The notes: generated from the sequence alone by a model not told the origin. DNA of 20,657 bases from Spongospora subterranea (GCA_900404475.1 OUQQ01000357.1:4406-25062), one strand, 5' to 3'; positions 1 through 9,310 are shown, numbered from the stretch's first letter. Numbers and translations are program-made.

Positions 1-183
1 AATCAAATTTTGACAGAGCAAATGATGGCGGTAATGAAAGGTTCTTCGGATAAATCGAAGTCGACTGAAAATGTGGTACAGTACCGGGACATCTTAACTC
101 CACACTTTTTTATGGTAGCCACGGACATGTCTATTGCAGACTTCAGCTACAGTAGCTCAATAAATCTGTTGCGAATGTGTTAG
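1..183 (+). CDS. Possible 3' end of an unidentified coding region (partial)
   Basis: The frame starting at base 1 is open without a stop for 60 codons and ends with TAG at 181-183. It would be the C-terminal end of a gene starting outside the window. The peptide begins NQILTEQMMAVMKGSSDKSK, hydrophilic and helix-prone like the tails of the coiled-coil proteins carried by Harbinger-type transposons, but I recognise no domain. An open run of 60 codons at a window edge is weak evidence, and it may be non-coding. Confidence 0.2.
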   Translation, partial: NQILTEQMMAVMKGSSDKSKSTENVVQYRDILTPHFFMVATDMSIADFSYSSSINLLRMC

Positions 184-525
184 TCGATAGCTTTTTGCCT
201 TCTTAACAATATGGCACCTCGATTGTTTTTAACTTGGATAGCGGCTGCGCCGATAGAGTCCAAAGTTTGTATGTAAGAGAACATTTTTGAAATTTATAAG
301 TATGTGGAAAATCAAAATGCTCATAAGTGCGCACGCACAAATTGGTAAAAAACCATCGTTTCGGATAGTTATTGAATTGAGTTGAATTTCAGCCAGAAAA
401 TAGCAAAGAATGATCGGCCCCAGGCTGACGGACGAACAAGCCATTTCGCTGATCATATTGATCTACCAACATACTCAAACTTCTTTAAGAATGTTTCTCA
501 GAGTAATGGCGTTTCTGATCAACAA
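184..525. other. No supported gene
   Basis: AT-rich stretch. Short open frames occur on both strands (for example 229-456 minus and 382-597 plus), but none has a recognisable motif or a plausible start. It may belong to the decayed element that follows, yet no terminal repeats are visible. Confidence 0.4.
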
Positions 526-1511
526 CTATTTCTTCAGATTGAGAATCGCGTCCCCAATCGTACGATAAGAAGCAGAAAGTTCGAAGCGCACCCATAGGTA
601 ACATATGGCTTGTTGCGACATTGTTGACCAATTGTCATACGTGCCTGCAACCGCAAGGAAACCAGATTTCGATGTTCTTCGGTTTCTTCTCCCTCCCTGG
701 AACAATATCTCAATGTTGATTAGTAGCAATTTATTTTTTTTAAAAAAAGCTGCATTATCTGCATCATATGATCTCTATTTGCCTGATCATTTTCCATCCT
801 CATAATTTCTTGTTGTCGTTCGAAATCCAACCGTTCTTTTTGAAAACGAAGAACCTCAGCATCGTCCTTTATACTGTCGATCATCATGTCGAGTTTCTGC
901 TTTTTGGAGTGTTGTTCATTTTTGCCTTCTGCATGAGGTCTCGCTTTTTCGGAAGCGGGCTGGGTTCTTCAGCCGTTTGTAAATCGTCGTCGAAAATATC
1001 ATCTTCCGAATCATTTAGACTATCCATAGCCATACGTCTCAACAATGTGCCAGATGCCTCAATTCCGTCCTTTTTAGCTTTGTCAATATCTTTCCTGGAA
1101 ACTTCAAACTCTTTAAAATCTTAGCAAGCACTCCCGCTCGTCAAAATCCTCCTGGACTCCAGATTTCCTAGTTTCGCAGTAAATCGAAAGAAACCCATGA
1201 ATTATGGAGAGTTGTTCAAAATTGGGAGCAATTTCTTGAGAGATGCTGGATTCATCAGACTCAGACGGACAGGCTGCAGTGTCGGGTGCTTGGACATTTG
1301 CAGTGGATTTATCATTTCGGAGAAAGCGTGGGATAGATAACCAGTTCATGACAACTTTAAACTGTTTTGATGATGCAAATGCTATGAAAAATGGATCTCC
1401 ATGATGCTGATCAAGCCAGTCAGATAATATACACTTTTGACTGTGACTGTTTAATTCAAGCGAAACTATCGAGACCTGGTCACCCAGCAATTCGCTCAGG
1501 TGCCGGTACAC
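526..1511 (-). pseudogene. Frame-broken coiled-coil region, likely transposon-associated gene relic
   Basis: Read on the minus strand, three successive frames each carry protein-like sequence. 1511-1113 encodes a 132-residue stretch, preceded by a possible acceptor at TTTCTAG, so its start is unclear. About 1112-900 continues one frame away with an acidic Ser/Asp/Glu segment ending in a basic KKR run. About 935-735 continues in a third frame with a charged coiled coil (QKERLDFERQQEIMRMEN). Below 729 a further fragment (526-729) contains SASYRTIGDAI, which loosely resembles the N-terminal helix-turn-helix of PIF-type transposases. Acidic linker, basic patch, then terminal coiled coil is the usual make-up of trihelix/SANT-like accessory proteins of Harbinger-like transposons. 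The frame changes could instead be small introns that I could not place. It begins only 73 bases after the Mo-insertase stop on the same strand. Confidence 0.35.
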
Positions 1512-1584
1512 CTAGAAAGTTTTACTGTCAAACCTCGGTGCAAATACAGTGCAACTACCGATTGACTGTATATTTTGAAATGTT

Positions 1585-3870
1585 TCAATGATTTTCAATG
1601 AGTTGTATGGCATGGGGCAACACACTGATAACGGAGTCAATATTCTCAACACAGCCTTTCACGCTTCCAACTAGATTGATTATTAGCCTACAAAGAAGAT
1701 GGTGAATATCATCGGAAACCGCTGGTTTGAGACAGGGTCATACGTCTGATTTCGGACTCCAGCTTCAGCGCGTGACAATATTGCATACTCGGTATGCGAG
1801 AGACCCTGTTGTACCACAGCCCAAGCTCTGAATGCAACCCGGACGCTAAAAATGTGTGGAATGGACTGTTACGAACTATGGAGTACTGACATTGCTGGTA
1901 TTCGTCTATGTAAAATGGCCAGAGTGGCCTCTGGAGTGACATCCCTTGGGGATAACCCAGTGCCACCGACAGTCAACACCAAATCAACAGGATTAGATAC
2001 GGAATCCTATCGAAATCAGCGTCAAAATCTGATTAGATGTGTCCTCAACATCTTACCGTCCATTGCTGTATTGCGAGACTGATCTTTTCAACATCGTCGG
2101 GGACGACAATGCATTCAACAACCTTCATGGCATGGCTGGTAAGATACTGAGTTAATGCTGGTCCTGATAGATCTGGATATTGCCCAGTATATGCACGATC
2201 ACTGCAAACCAGAATACAGACTCTTAGCGCTCTATTGATTTTGACGACGTGATTTCGCTTGTGCTGGCACGATTGGTGTCCCATATCAGACACACGCCTT
2301 GTATCTGCTGGCTGATCAGAATCCATATTCAAAGGTCCGAACAGGATGGTTGATAGCTTATCACCAGCATGAACGGTTGATTTTGCTGGTACACAGATTA
2401 CACTATTCGCGGTTTGTGCAGAAGTTAGCCGGCTACTAGCTGAGCACAGATGCGAAGACGTCGTAGGGCGCGCTATCATCTCTTGCCGGCTCTGATCGTA
2501 GGATACGGAAGCAAGTTGATACAACGGCCGATCGTCATCACAAGTTAAGTCCTGAACAACGGTGCACGGGATCGTATTATGAACGGAGCCGTGAGGCATT
2601 ACTCGACATTGTTTGGAGATCATACTAGAAAGAATATATTTGAGATACCAATGACAAAGAAACAAACAGAAAACTCTCTGACCGTATAGCTGGAGATACA
2701 AACAGATGAAAATTGACTAACGAACTCAAAGGGTTGCCAGGGAGGGCAAACACTAAGGTAGTACCAACCTAACCAATATTTAGGAGCGACGAACTAGCCT
2801 AAAAGCATCATACAGTTGCAAATGTTGTTGGCTTCCCAGGCTTCATATTAAGTCGACCGAAGTGAACCACACCACAGCGCTCGAGATAGGTCTTGACAAG
2901 GTCATGGGATCCCATCGATACTCCACCGGTAGTAATCAACAAATTCAAATCTGGTATTGCATCGTCTAACACTGCACCCAATGATCGGTCTGAGCCTAAT
3001 AAATTGTTTGTGAATGTTTAGGTACGTTTTGGTACATGCTTAGGATGAATTTACCTTGAAGATGATCAGACAAGATTCCTAGATCAATGACTTCGACGGC
3101 TCTATGCTCTGTCTTTAGAGCTCCGATAATCATAGGTCTATTACTATCATAAATCTGGGTGAATCCTGAGAAGACAATCTCGTCATCTTGAGCTGAAAAT
3201 CATGACATCTTAATGTACCTATTCGCTCCTGATCAAAATCAGCCAGTTCATCTCCTGTTGATGCAACACCAACTTTGACTGGGGGATAGACGCTAATAGA
3301 TTTAATCCCGAGCGACATGATAAGGGCAAGATCCGCGTAACCAATGGGAGTATTGGATTCCATAATCAGCTGCCCAGCTGTGACATCTTGCCCCGGCTGA
3401 CGAATATACGATCCAAATTCAGGAATTCTATCTAAAGTGATAATCTCGTCGTCGATCTGGTGACACCATTCAATTGGGACCACCGTATTGGCTCTGTTGG
3501 GTAATGCAGCTCCGGTTGTTATGTAGATTGCATCATCATCGTTCATGGATAAATGTCCAGGATGAGAATGACCAGCTAACGACGAGCTGGCGATCTTGAA
3601 TGAAAATCTGTCATTTGATGACTGAGAAATCTCGGGCAAACAAATAGCATATCCATCCATAGTCGATGTACGAAAAGTGGGCATGTTGATAGGGCTAAAA
3701 ACTGGACTCGCCGTATAATATCCTAAATAATCAATCGAAGGGCATGCTTGCACAGCTTTGAGTGCCGGCTGCGAAATAACTTGGTGCAATACTTGTTGGA
3801 TAGCGTCCTGGACAGATGTCATCTGGTATGGAGATGAGGTTAGCCCCATATCCTTATCTATAATCCGCAT
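1585..3870 (-). CDS. Molybdenum insertase, MoeA-like (E) and MogA-like (G) domains fused (Cnx1/gephyrin family)
   Basis: This enzyme does the last two steps of molybdenum cofactor synthesis in the cytosol: the G domain adenylylates molybdopterin and the E domain inserts molybdate. Exons (minus): 3870-3219, 3165-3055, 2995-2814, 2768-2683, 2624-2057, 2006-1891, 1827-1744, 1687-1585. They sum to 1,902 nt, giving 633 residues. E domain about 17-442: STMDGYAI (69-76), [28 protein letters not shown] (276-286), [17 protein letters not shown], and a domain-IV beta segment ending TILFGPL. G domain about 476-633: [27 protein letters not shown] (545-550), [27 protein letters not shown]. The aspartates in PDLSGP and VPDD are present. 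The E-then-G order matches plant Cnx1 and is the reverse of animal gephyrin. The first ATG gives a normal N-terminus; an upstream exon cannot be excluded. Presence implies Mo enzymes such as nitrate reductase or sulfite oxidase elsewhere. Confidence 0.93.
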
Positions 3871-4066
3871 AATCCAATCAATGAGATTAGTGCAGTTACG
3901 GCCTGTAACAGCGCTCTAAATACGCGGAACTTTTACGTTCGTTTCGACAGGTCCAAGTCCCATCGAGCCATTGTACTGTATCAGGAGCTGGCAAAACATC
4001 CAACATTGTGTTGCGGGAATCACGCTTTTTAATTAAGATCTATAGGTTGCCGATAAGGTGAACAAA

Positions 4067-4735
4067 TCACTTGAAAATCTGTACACCCTTCGAGGATTTA
4101 CATTGGTTAATCGGGACGCTGACTTTTGTTCCAGACTTCAACGAAAATTCAATCCTGGTCGTTGGGGTAAACTTTCCATCTGAGTTGAAGTCGAACCAAT
4201 TGCCATTAGGGCGTCTTCCGTTGCTGCCGGCGAGCTTGGCTGACATAACTGGATCCCCTGCCGTGTTCATCAAACCCAGACTTTGATAATACAGTGATCC
4301 TTGGACAGTAGGGCGAACATAGCATTGGGGACCCCGAGATTTCAAGGGATTTGTTGTGGCTAATTTAATTTTGCAATCAGTGACACCAAAAGGGGCGCTG
4401 CCTGTGGCCCTGTTCCATGTTCGGGTAATCATATCAACACCGCAACCTTGTGATCCTATATCACAGGTGCTTGCCACAACCGCTAGAACTTCAGGATGTG
4501 AACCACATTTTACAGACACCACCTGACCACAAAACTCAGGTTTATACACCAGGTCGCGTAGCGTAGGATCCTGGCCAAGGGCGAGTGCATCAAGAACAGC
4601 ATATTCGCCTTGTGGTACCTGGCATCCACCACCATCAGTTTGATCCGACCAGTGTTTTCCAATGGATCCTTCTGCATATTGACAGCTGATCAGTATTCCA
4701 AAAACAGCAACCAAACCGACGTTGTAAATGGACAT
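4067..4735 (-). CDS. Secreted expansin-like / RlpA-like double-psi beta-barrel protein
   Basis: Single-exon, 222 residues. Residues 1-23 are a signal peptide (hydrophobic VGLVAVFGILISC, then small residues), so the protein should be secreted. The next ~110 residues have the spacing of a double-psi beta-barrel: GGGC, a paired cysteine in FCGQVVSVKC, a hydrophobic strand LAVVASTC, GCGVDMITRTW and GVTDCKIKL. This fold is shared by expansins, loosenins, barwins and the RlpA core, which loosen or bind cell-wall polysaccharide without classical hydrolysis. The C-terminal ~85 residues (CYVRPTVQGSLYYQSL ... FKFTP-like strands, WFDFNSDGKFTP) may form a second beta-rich module but I cannot match it to CBM63. 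Ten or so cysteines suit an extracellular disulfide-bonded protein. It lies 196 bases upstream of the Mo-insertase start on the same strand, with no evident functional link. A protease-inhibitor role (papain-inhibitor-like barrels) is an alternative. Confidence 0.75.
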   Translation of the reverse strand: MSIYNVGLVAVFGILISCQYAEGSIGKHWSDQTDGGGCQVPQGEYAVLDALALGQDPTLRDLVYKPEFCGQVVSVKCGSHPEVLAVVASTCDIGSQGCGVDMITRTWNRATGSAPFGVTDCKIKLATTNPLKSRGPQCYVRPTVQGSLYYQSLGLMNTAGDPVMSAKLAGSNGRRPNGNWFDFNSDGKFTPTTRIEFSLKSGTKVSVPINQCKSSKGVQIFK

Positions 4736-5082
4736 TGAATCCGACGTTTACTTGGTTAAGTTCTCTAATTTACAACTTTTGAGGAATGATATTCTAGAAT
4801 GGACCTATATCAAAGGGTGTCCCAATCGATGATTCCTCCATACGATTTCCCGGCGTGACGCTCCATCACGCCAAACCATGTTTCGACTACTTGTGGGTCA
4901 TTTCTCCGGAATGAAATGCTTGAGTCAACGAGTTCCCACTTCACAGGAAAAATAGTTTTTCATCGCTCCCCTATATATGGGTCCAGCTTCATCAATAAGC
5001 CTCATTCGGCCTTCTTTTAACTATAGAAACAATTTGTAAAGATTACAATGAATTTGGTATAAGGGACCGGACCCTTTCTATC
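4736..5082. other. Upstream region of the expansin-like gene; possible continuation of transposase relic
   Basis: No intact gene. On the minus strand at about 5010-4920 there is a short stretch reading RLIDEAGPIYRGAMKNYF before a stop, which could be the decayed start of the catalytic part of the mariner-like transposase lying upstream; the match is weak. A TATATA run at about 4971-4977 lies some 240 bases before the expansin-like ATG, too far to call a TATA box with confidence. Confidence 0.3.
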
Positions 5083-5535
5083 TTATTGACCGGGTAAAGC
5101 TTTTGTTTTCAACTTGTTTGTGTGTTTTCTAAGCTCACCGTCCCTGAAACGACGGAACAACGTTCCAATAGACATATTCATTGCTGTTGCCAATGGGGCC
5201 AACGTTCGTCGCTGTTTTAACGGCACTCTCGAACCTTATGCTGGTCTAAACACAGTTTTTTCTCCCCACGTGTCCTTTTTTTCTTGACAGAACGATCGTT
5301 TGAGTGCCAGCTTTTACACATTCCTTATGCCTGTTCCAAACCCTTTCAATCGTACGCCGATTGATTTTTGCAGTTGATCAGATAGCCCTTTGATACATCC
5401 GTGTTTCAATTTTCCATTGGCACTTTCCGTTAGAAGTTTTTCGTAATTCATCTGGCGGGCCTCATTTGTCAAATTGAGCCTTGACCTTGAAGCGAATGAG
5501 TCATGTATTGAAGCTGCGAGATCGTCACCCTCCAC
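5083..5535 (-). pseudogene. Remnant of a mariner-like transposase N-terminus (DUF7769-type helix-turn-helix)
   Basis: The first segment (5535-5314) contains LTNEARQMNYEKLLTESANG, matching the start of DNA-binding regions found in plant- and oomycete-type mariner-like transposases, where the usual pattern is LTNxxRxxxYxxLLxxSxxGKL. After an in-frame TAA and a frame-shifted basic run (VKKKRTRGEKK, about 5285-5255), the region returns to the first frame at 5232-5083: LKQRRTLAPLATAMNMSIGT then LFRRFRDGELRKHTNKLK. This is the second helix-turn-helix that precedes the DDE/D domain. Stops and frame changes show it is dead. No catalytic domain or terminal inverted repeats are recognisable nearby, so it is a fragment. 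Identification rests on remembered family patterns. Confidence 0.6.
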
Positions 5536-5901
5536 ATTTACTGGGAAACATTGCTGAAAGCTTTTATTCCTTGTTGAGATTGCAGTTCGTTATGGTCAAA
5601 GTTCGGCGATCTGCTCGTTCGGCGATCTGTCCTCACGAATAGTCAATGTTAATAGGTTCATGACAATCGATTCCATTATGTAATAAGATTATTATCATCA
5701 CTGCTGCATAACGTAGAACGCTCACCAATTCCATTATTGTTCCCAATAGACTATAGAGATTCAAATGTGCCGAGAGTTGGCGTAAAGGAATTCCCATGTT
5801 CTCAATACAAAGATTCATTGATTTGACGTGTGCAACATTCAGCACAGCAAAAAAACAGTCTTGGAAAAAAAATGAGCTTAATTTCGGGTTTTTGGAGAAA
5901 T
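5536..5901. other. Non-coding flank of the Harbinger element
   Basis: No convincing gene. A 70-codon open frame (5845-5633 minus) is hydrophobic and unlike any family I know. A 13-base direct repeat (gttcggcgatctg) occurs twice at 5601-5629, sixteen bases apart. Homopolymer A runs lie at 5848-5874, just outside the left end of the element. Confidence 0.35.
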
Positions 5902-5940
5902 GGAACTCGTGTTAAACTCACGTAAAAACCCGCGGAATCA
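5902..5940 (+). repeat. Left terminal inverted repeat of the Harbinger element
   Basis: Shares ordered blocks with the right end read on the opposite strand: GG(C)AA-CTCG, TAAACTC, CACG-AAA and CCGCGG. A copy of AAACTCACG lies at 5914-5922 and another just inside at 5940-5948. Confidence 0.55.
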
Positions 5941-5967
5941 AACTCACGTGATCGTAATGTTGTGGTG

Positions 5968-6751
5968 ATGGATGACGATAGTCGGCTGTGTAAAAAACAG
6001 AAGGTCCTCGTCCCGAGACCCTGTCGGTGTTGAAAGCCAGCTACCTAAATCATTTTTTCGACTACTCGCGAGGTCGTAAGATTATCAAGCAAAAGCTTCC
6101 TGGCAAGGTGTGGAAGCTGGTTTTCGAAGATTTCCTCACCGAGACGAAAAAGTCGTGTCGTGAGAAAGGGATTCCGTTCAGCGAAGATATGCTCCCGTCA
6201 TCAAGAACACTTCAAGATTCTCTACGGGCGATTATTTCCACCGAGAGACAGGGAACGCCGATATCAAGGGTGCTGACAACGTAATCCTTTAAAGCGAGGA
6301 CGTGTTGCTGCAGTTAAAATAAACAGATGGGCACGCGAGACGTAGCATGATCAAGATGCGGAACGAGATGATTTCAACAGAGATTCGGTCGCCGACCTCA
6401 CAGCAGGATCAAACTTCAACTACCAGGACTGCTCCGCTGGAGACGCGATCGCAAATCATGGCCCGAACCGCTGATAGTCTGGAATCAATGACAGAGGTCA
6501 TGAAAGAAAATTATATCAGCACTGTTGAGTTGCTAAAGAGCCAGCAACTTTTGGCACAGAAAAAGTTGTTTTTATATGAAGCAGACCTTGCTCGTAAACA
6601 GAAAACTCATTCTGCAAGCGTCAAGGCCAAAGAAACGGAAAACAAAACCAAGGAGCTGCAAAACCTGACATTCCTATTGGAGCATGGGGTGATAACACAA
6701 AATGAATTAATGACCAAAGCCAAACTCGTTGCTGATCTTCAAATCAGATAA
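5968..6751 (+). pseudogene. Harbinger accessory DNA-binding protein (SANT/Myb-like with coiled coil), frame-broken
   Basis: An ATG at 5968 starts MDDDSRLCKKQKVLV and runs into TGA at 6031-6033. One frame away the protein-like sequence continues (LKASYLNHFFDYSRGR... to 6284), with the basic, tryptophan-containing helices (KLPGKVWKLVFEDFL) of trihelix/SANT-like DNA-binding domains. After another break the last part runs 6347-6751: an acidic/polar linker, then a long coiled coil (ELLKSQQLLAQKKLFLYEAD and on to KLVADLQIR). In active Harbinger elements this second protein binds the transposon ends and carries the transposase into the nucleus. At least two frame disruptions are needed to read it through, so I call it a pseudogene. 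Small introns could explain part of the breakage. Confidence 0.6.
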
Positions 6752-6819
6752 AGATTAGGTTACAAATCGTTTCCCCATTCGCTGACGAATTCGTATCTTG
6801 CGCTCTGATAGGGCCTTGA

Positions 6820-7940
6820 TCAGCCATGGAAAAATCCATCCGATGGCGGTGAATGAAATTGGTCAGGCGGCAGCACGCTTCGAAGACGACACCGAATATG
6901 TCGCGTCTGCTGGGGCAAGGTATGGAGGAAACGCCTCCATCTGTTCTTCAGCCCTCCGATTCCCCACTCTACTTGAACTCGGACTGCAGCGTGTCGCTTG
7001 TTGAAAGCACGAACGACCGGATTAGTTTGATCTCCTTGAATTTCACGACCATCTATTCGCCTCAGGATATACATCTCGACCCCGGGTCACCTAAGAGGTA
7101 TTGCTGAACGGTATCCAGATCGTCATTTCGAAACTGTTCCCTCCAATTGAGGTGAATATGGGAATTCCTGAGACAACGAACATCATGAAAGGAACCAGCA
7201 AAACGCTGGATCGCAATAGATGATCAGACCGTCATGATCAACAATAATTACATTGTTGAAACAATACATCGCCTTCCTCGTATTGTAATATCTCTTGTGC
7301 TCAGTGATGTTTGGCCGATTGATGCGACAGAGTGTACCGTCAACATGACCAATACAGCCAGGAGAATGAAGGTAAAACCCGACCAAGGCGGCTTCCTTTC
7401 TCTGCATTCGGCCATTCAATCTCGTCGGAGAGCGCCATGTTGATAGCAGATGCAATGAAGACACTATCTGCATTCAGAGACGTCCGAGAATAGTTCCACT
7501 CTGTGGCTTCATGCCTGGCTCCATTGTTGTGCTTGATGTAATGAATAAATGATATCAGACGCTCAGCAGGACAGAGTTTCGGTGGCCACCCTTTGCTTCA
7601 CTTTCATTTTCCCCGAATGACGAGCATATAGAATTGGTACAGGGCATAATTTTTCACATAATCTTTCGTATTCCGAAAGAGTAAATCCTATCATTGATTT
7701 GAATATAGATGAATGACCCATTTGCATGTAAAACAGTCTGTCCGTTTTGTCACTAAGCTCGTTCACAGAGTAATCTCCATCTTCAGCATGTCTGTCATCA
7801 GAGAAAATGATAGGAATCACAACTGAAATCATTTTTGCAGCAGCACGATGTTGATCGCAGAGCATCATTGCGGTAGCACACATCAATTCGTCGTCAGAGT
7901 CCTGTGAGCTCGAAGAGCTTTCTTCTTCGGTGTCACTCAT
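6820..7940 (-). pseudogene. PIF/Harbinger transposase (DDE_Tnp_4), frame-broken
   Basis: Starts at ATG 7940 with an acidic Ser-rich leader (MSDTEEESSSSSQDSDDE), and four frame changes are needed to read it. Segment one (7940-7563) includes MGHSSIFKSMIGFTLSEYER. Segment two (about 7570-7415) reads AERLISFIHYIKHNNGARHE and on to EIEWPNAE. Segment three (to about 7205) holds the first catalytic Asp in GCIGHVDGT (7341-7339), IDP-like core and GLIIYCDPAF. Segment four (7206-7075) has SFHDVRCL and the second Asp in LLGDPG (7088-7086). Segment five (7074-6820) has FNKRHAAVRVQVEWGIGGLK with the catalytic Glu at 6969-6967. The complete DDE triad is thus still visible, but spread over several frames, so the enzyme is dead. 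Order and spacing fit the family well. Confidence 0.8.
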
Positions 7941-8017
7941 TGGGCAAAACTCGCGTGAAACTCACGAACACCGGGTTTTAAAGCCCTTGTGAGTTTGCCC
8001 GAACTGGTGGTTGGAGG

Positions 8018-8071
8018 GTCCCGCGGAGTTTTGAAATTTGCGTGAACCACGAGTTTACCTCGAGTTTTGCC
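8018..8071 (-). repeat. Right terminal inverted repeat of the Harbinger element
   Basis: Counterpart of the left end, with extra bases between the shared blocks. AAACTCACG occurs inside it at 7958-7966 and, as AAACTCACA on the minus strand, at 7988-7996. Such subterminal repeats are commonly where the accessory and transposase proteins bind. Confidence 0.5.
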
Positions 8072-8830
8072 ACTTTGCGGACAACACAATGGAATGGATG
8101 GGGTATATAGGGACACCAGCAAGTCGCGCATTATTTTAGCTGGGATGGCTTCAAAGTTCAAACGCAATGTACCGGATGTCGATGACATTTGGGTTTTGGC
8201 GCTCGATTTTCTTGGACTTTCATTGGCAAATAAGATTTAGAGTATTGCGGAAGTGTTTACTGTATTGCATTGATTAGCTCAACAACTGCTTCAACTTGCT
8301 GCCTTAAACATGCGCATCAAGCGACCAGCTTAAATACCGGCTAACTTGCTTGACTTAATCAAAGCTCAAGCTCTTTGCTAACCGTCATCAAAATTTTTTT
8401 GCTGTGTTTATTCTTCGAAGCTGTTGCAAACTTGAAAGTTAGTTATTGCACACGTTGAACAGATTAATTTATGTCTAGCTTGTCGTTGACAACTCCTTGT
8501 TGAACTACTCATTATCCAAGGTTGTTCAAACTTCGAATATTTAGACAAGTGAAAGCCAAAGGCAAAGCGCGTACGACATGTGACAATAATCGATTGTATC
8601 ATCGACGATCCACTCTGCTCTCTCGTAGATACCATTAATTGCTTGGGTCTTTAGCGCTTTCTTTGTCATCGGACATAAACTGCTTGTTCAATTCAACTTG
8701 TAGTAATTGGCTCTACTGCTCGTTTTATACTCAATACGATCTAACTTAACAGAGTCATTAGTCGACAAGATTAGGTAGCCTCTCTAGCTTAGAATTGCGT
8801 GATTGGCCGATAAGTTTCAATTTATTTTTC
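8072..8830. other. No supported gene; flank of Harbinger element and upstream of channel gene
   Basis: On the minus strand an ATG at 8188 opens a frame that runs straight into the Harbinger right end; the first 38 codons (MSSTSGTLRLNFEAIPAKIM...) could be a host exon cut by the insertion, but I cannot find its continuation on the far side. A 75-codon frame at 8635-8408 (minus) has no recognisable motif. The rest is AT-rich and presumably contains the promoter of the channel gene. Confidence 0.35.
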
Positions 8831-9310
8831 ATGCTGGCTGGTATTAACAGAACACGATCGCGTATCCGACATTTATTCAGTTCGAAATATATAATCACTC
8901 TGATCGAGGCACTGATCTTGTTGGATCTAGCTTTTTTATTCATATCGCACGCCATCCTTGTTGGCAGAAGCGATGTTAATAAATGCTCTAACCTCGCTAA
9001 AGAGAGCACTAAATTAACGAGATTTTTGGACGCCCTGGAGTTGACTAGTGGCTATGGGTCAGTTATTCTCATCTACATTTTTTCGCTGGAAATGGTTGTT
9101 AAACTGTTCGCTTTCGGAGGACAATATTTCTTAAAGCCGCTTCATGCATTTGAATTAGTGCTGACAATGGCCGCATTGATACTCGAGGTGGTTCTATCTC
9201 CGAGTCTAATTTGGTTAAGCGGGATGTTACCAATGATCAGAATATTTCGGCTGATAAGACTGGAGATATTCACATATGAAGCTGTACATGACTATGAAAA
9301 TCGGCAATAG
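8831..9310 (+). CDS. Voltage-sensor-domain protein, Hv1-like voltage-gated proton channel
   Basis: 159 residues from ATG 8831 (the frame is open back to 8762, so an upstream exon is possible). It is a lone four-helix voltage sensor with no pore domain. S1 about 20-43 contains LILLDLAFLF with Asp32 where Hv1 has its selectivity Asp. S2 about 76-95 is IFSLEMVVKLF, with Glu87 and Lys91 spaced as in Hv1. S3 about 104-122 is HAFELVLTMAALILEVVL: the outer acid is Glu119, but the inner Asp that most Hv1 proteins carry is replaced by a hydrophobic residue. S4 about 132-147 is PMIRIFRLIRLEIF, three arginines at three-residue steps; the Hv1 signature RxWRxxR has Phe for Trp. Known Hv1 channels move H+ out of cells across plasma or organelle membranes. 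The usual C-terminal coiled coil is missing before TAG at 9308; an unplaced intron could hide it. A lone sensor from another channel type is the alternative. Confidence 0.65.
   Translation: MLAGINRTRSRIRHLFSSKYIITLIEALILLDLAFLFISHAILVGRSDVNKCSNLAKESTKLTRFLDALELTSGYGSVILIYIFSLEMVVKLFAFGGQYFLKPLHAFELVLTMAALILEVVLSPSLIWLSGMLPMIRIFRLIRLEIFTYEAVHDYENRQ

Larger units (their letters stand above)
5902..8071. mobile_element. Decayed PIF/Harbinger DNA transposon, about 2.2 kb
   Basis: The element has the two-gene structure typical of the PIF/Harbinger superfamily: an accessory DNA-binding protein on the plus strand at the left (5968-6751) and a DDE transposase on the minus strand at the right (7940-6820), facing each other. 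The ends are divergent inverted repeats. The left end starts GGAACTCGTGTTAAACTC and the right end, read inward on the minus strand, starts GGCAAAACTCGAGGTAAACT; both then carry a CACG(T/C)AAA block and a CCGCGG block. Copies of AAACTCACG lie just inside both ends. I could not see the 3-bp target duplication usual for the family, so the exact limits are uncertain by a few bases. Both genes are frame-broken, so it cannot move on its own. Confidence 0.75.

Noticed and set aside
768..1124. 118-residue plus-strand open frame, hydrophobic
   Set aside because: It is the antisense of the coiled-coil/acidic coding fragments on the minus strand; no motif of its own.
8408..8635. 75-residue minus-strand frame
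   Set aside because: No homology or motif; length is expected by chance.
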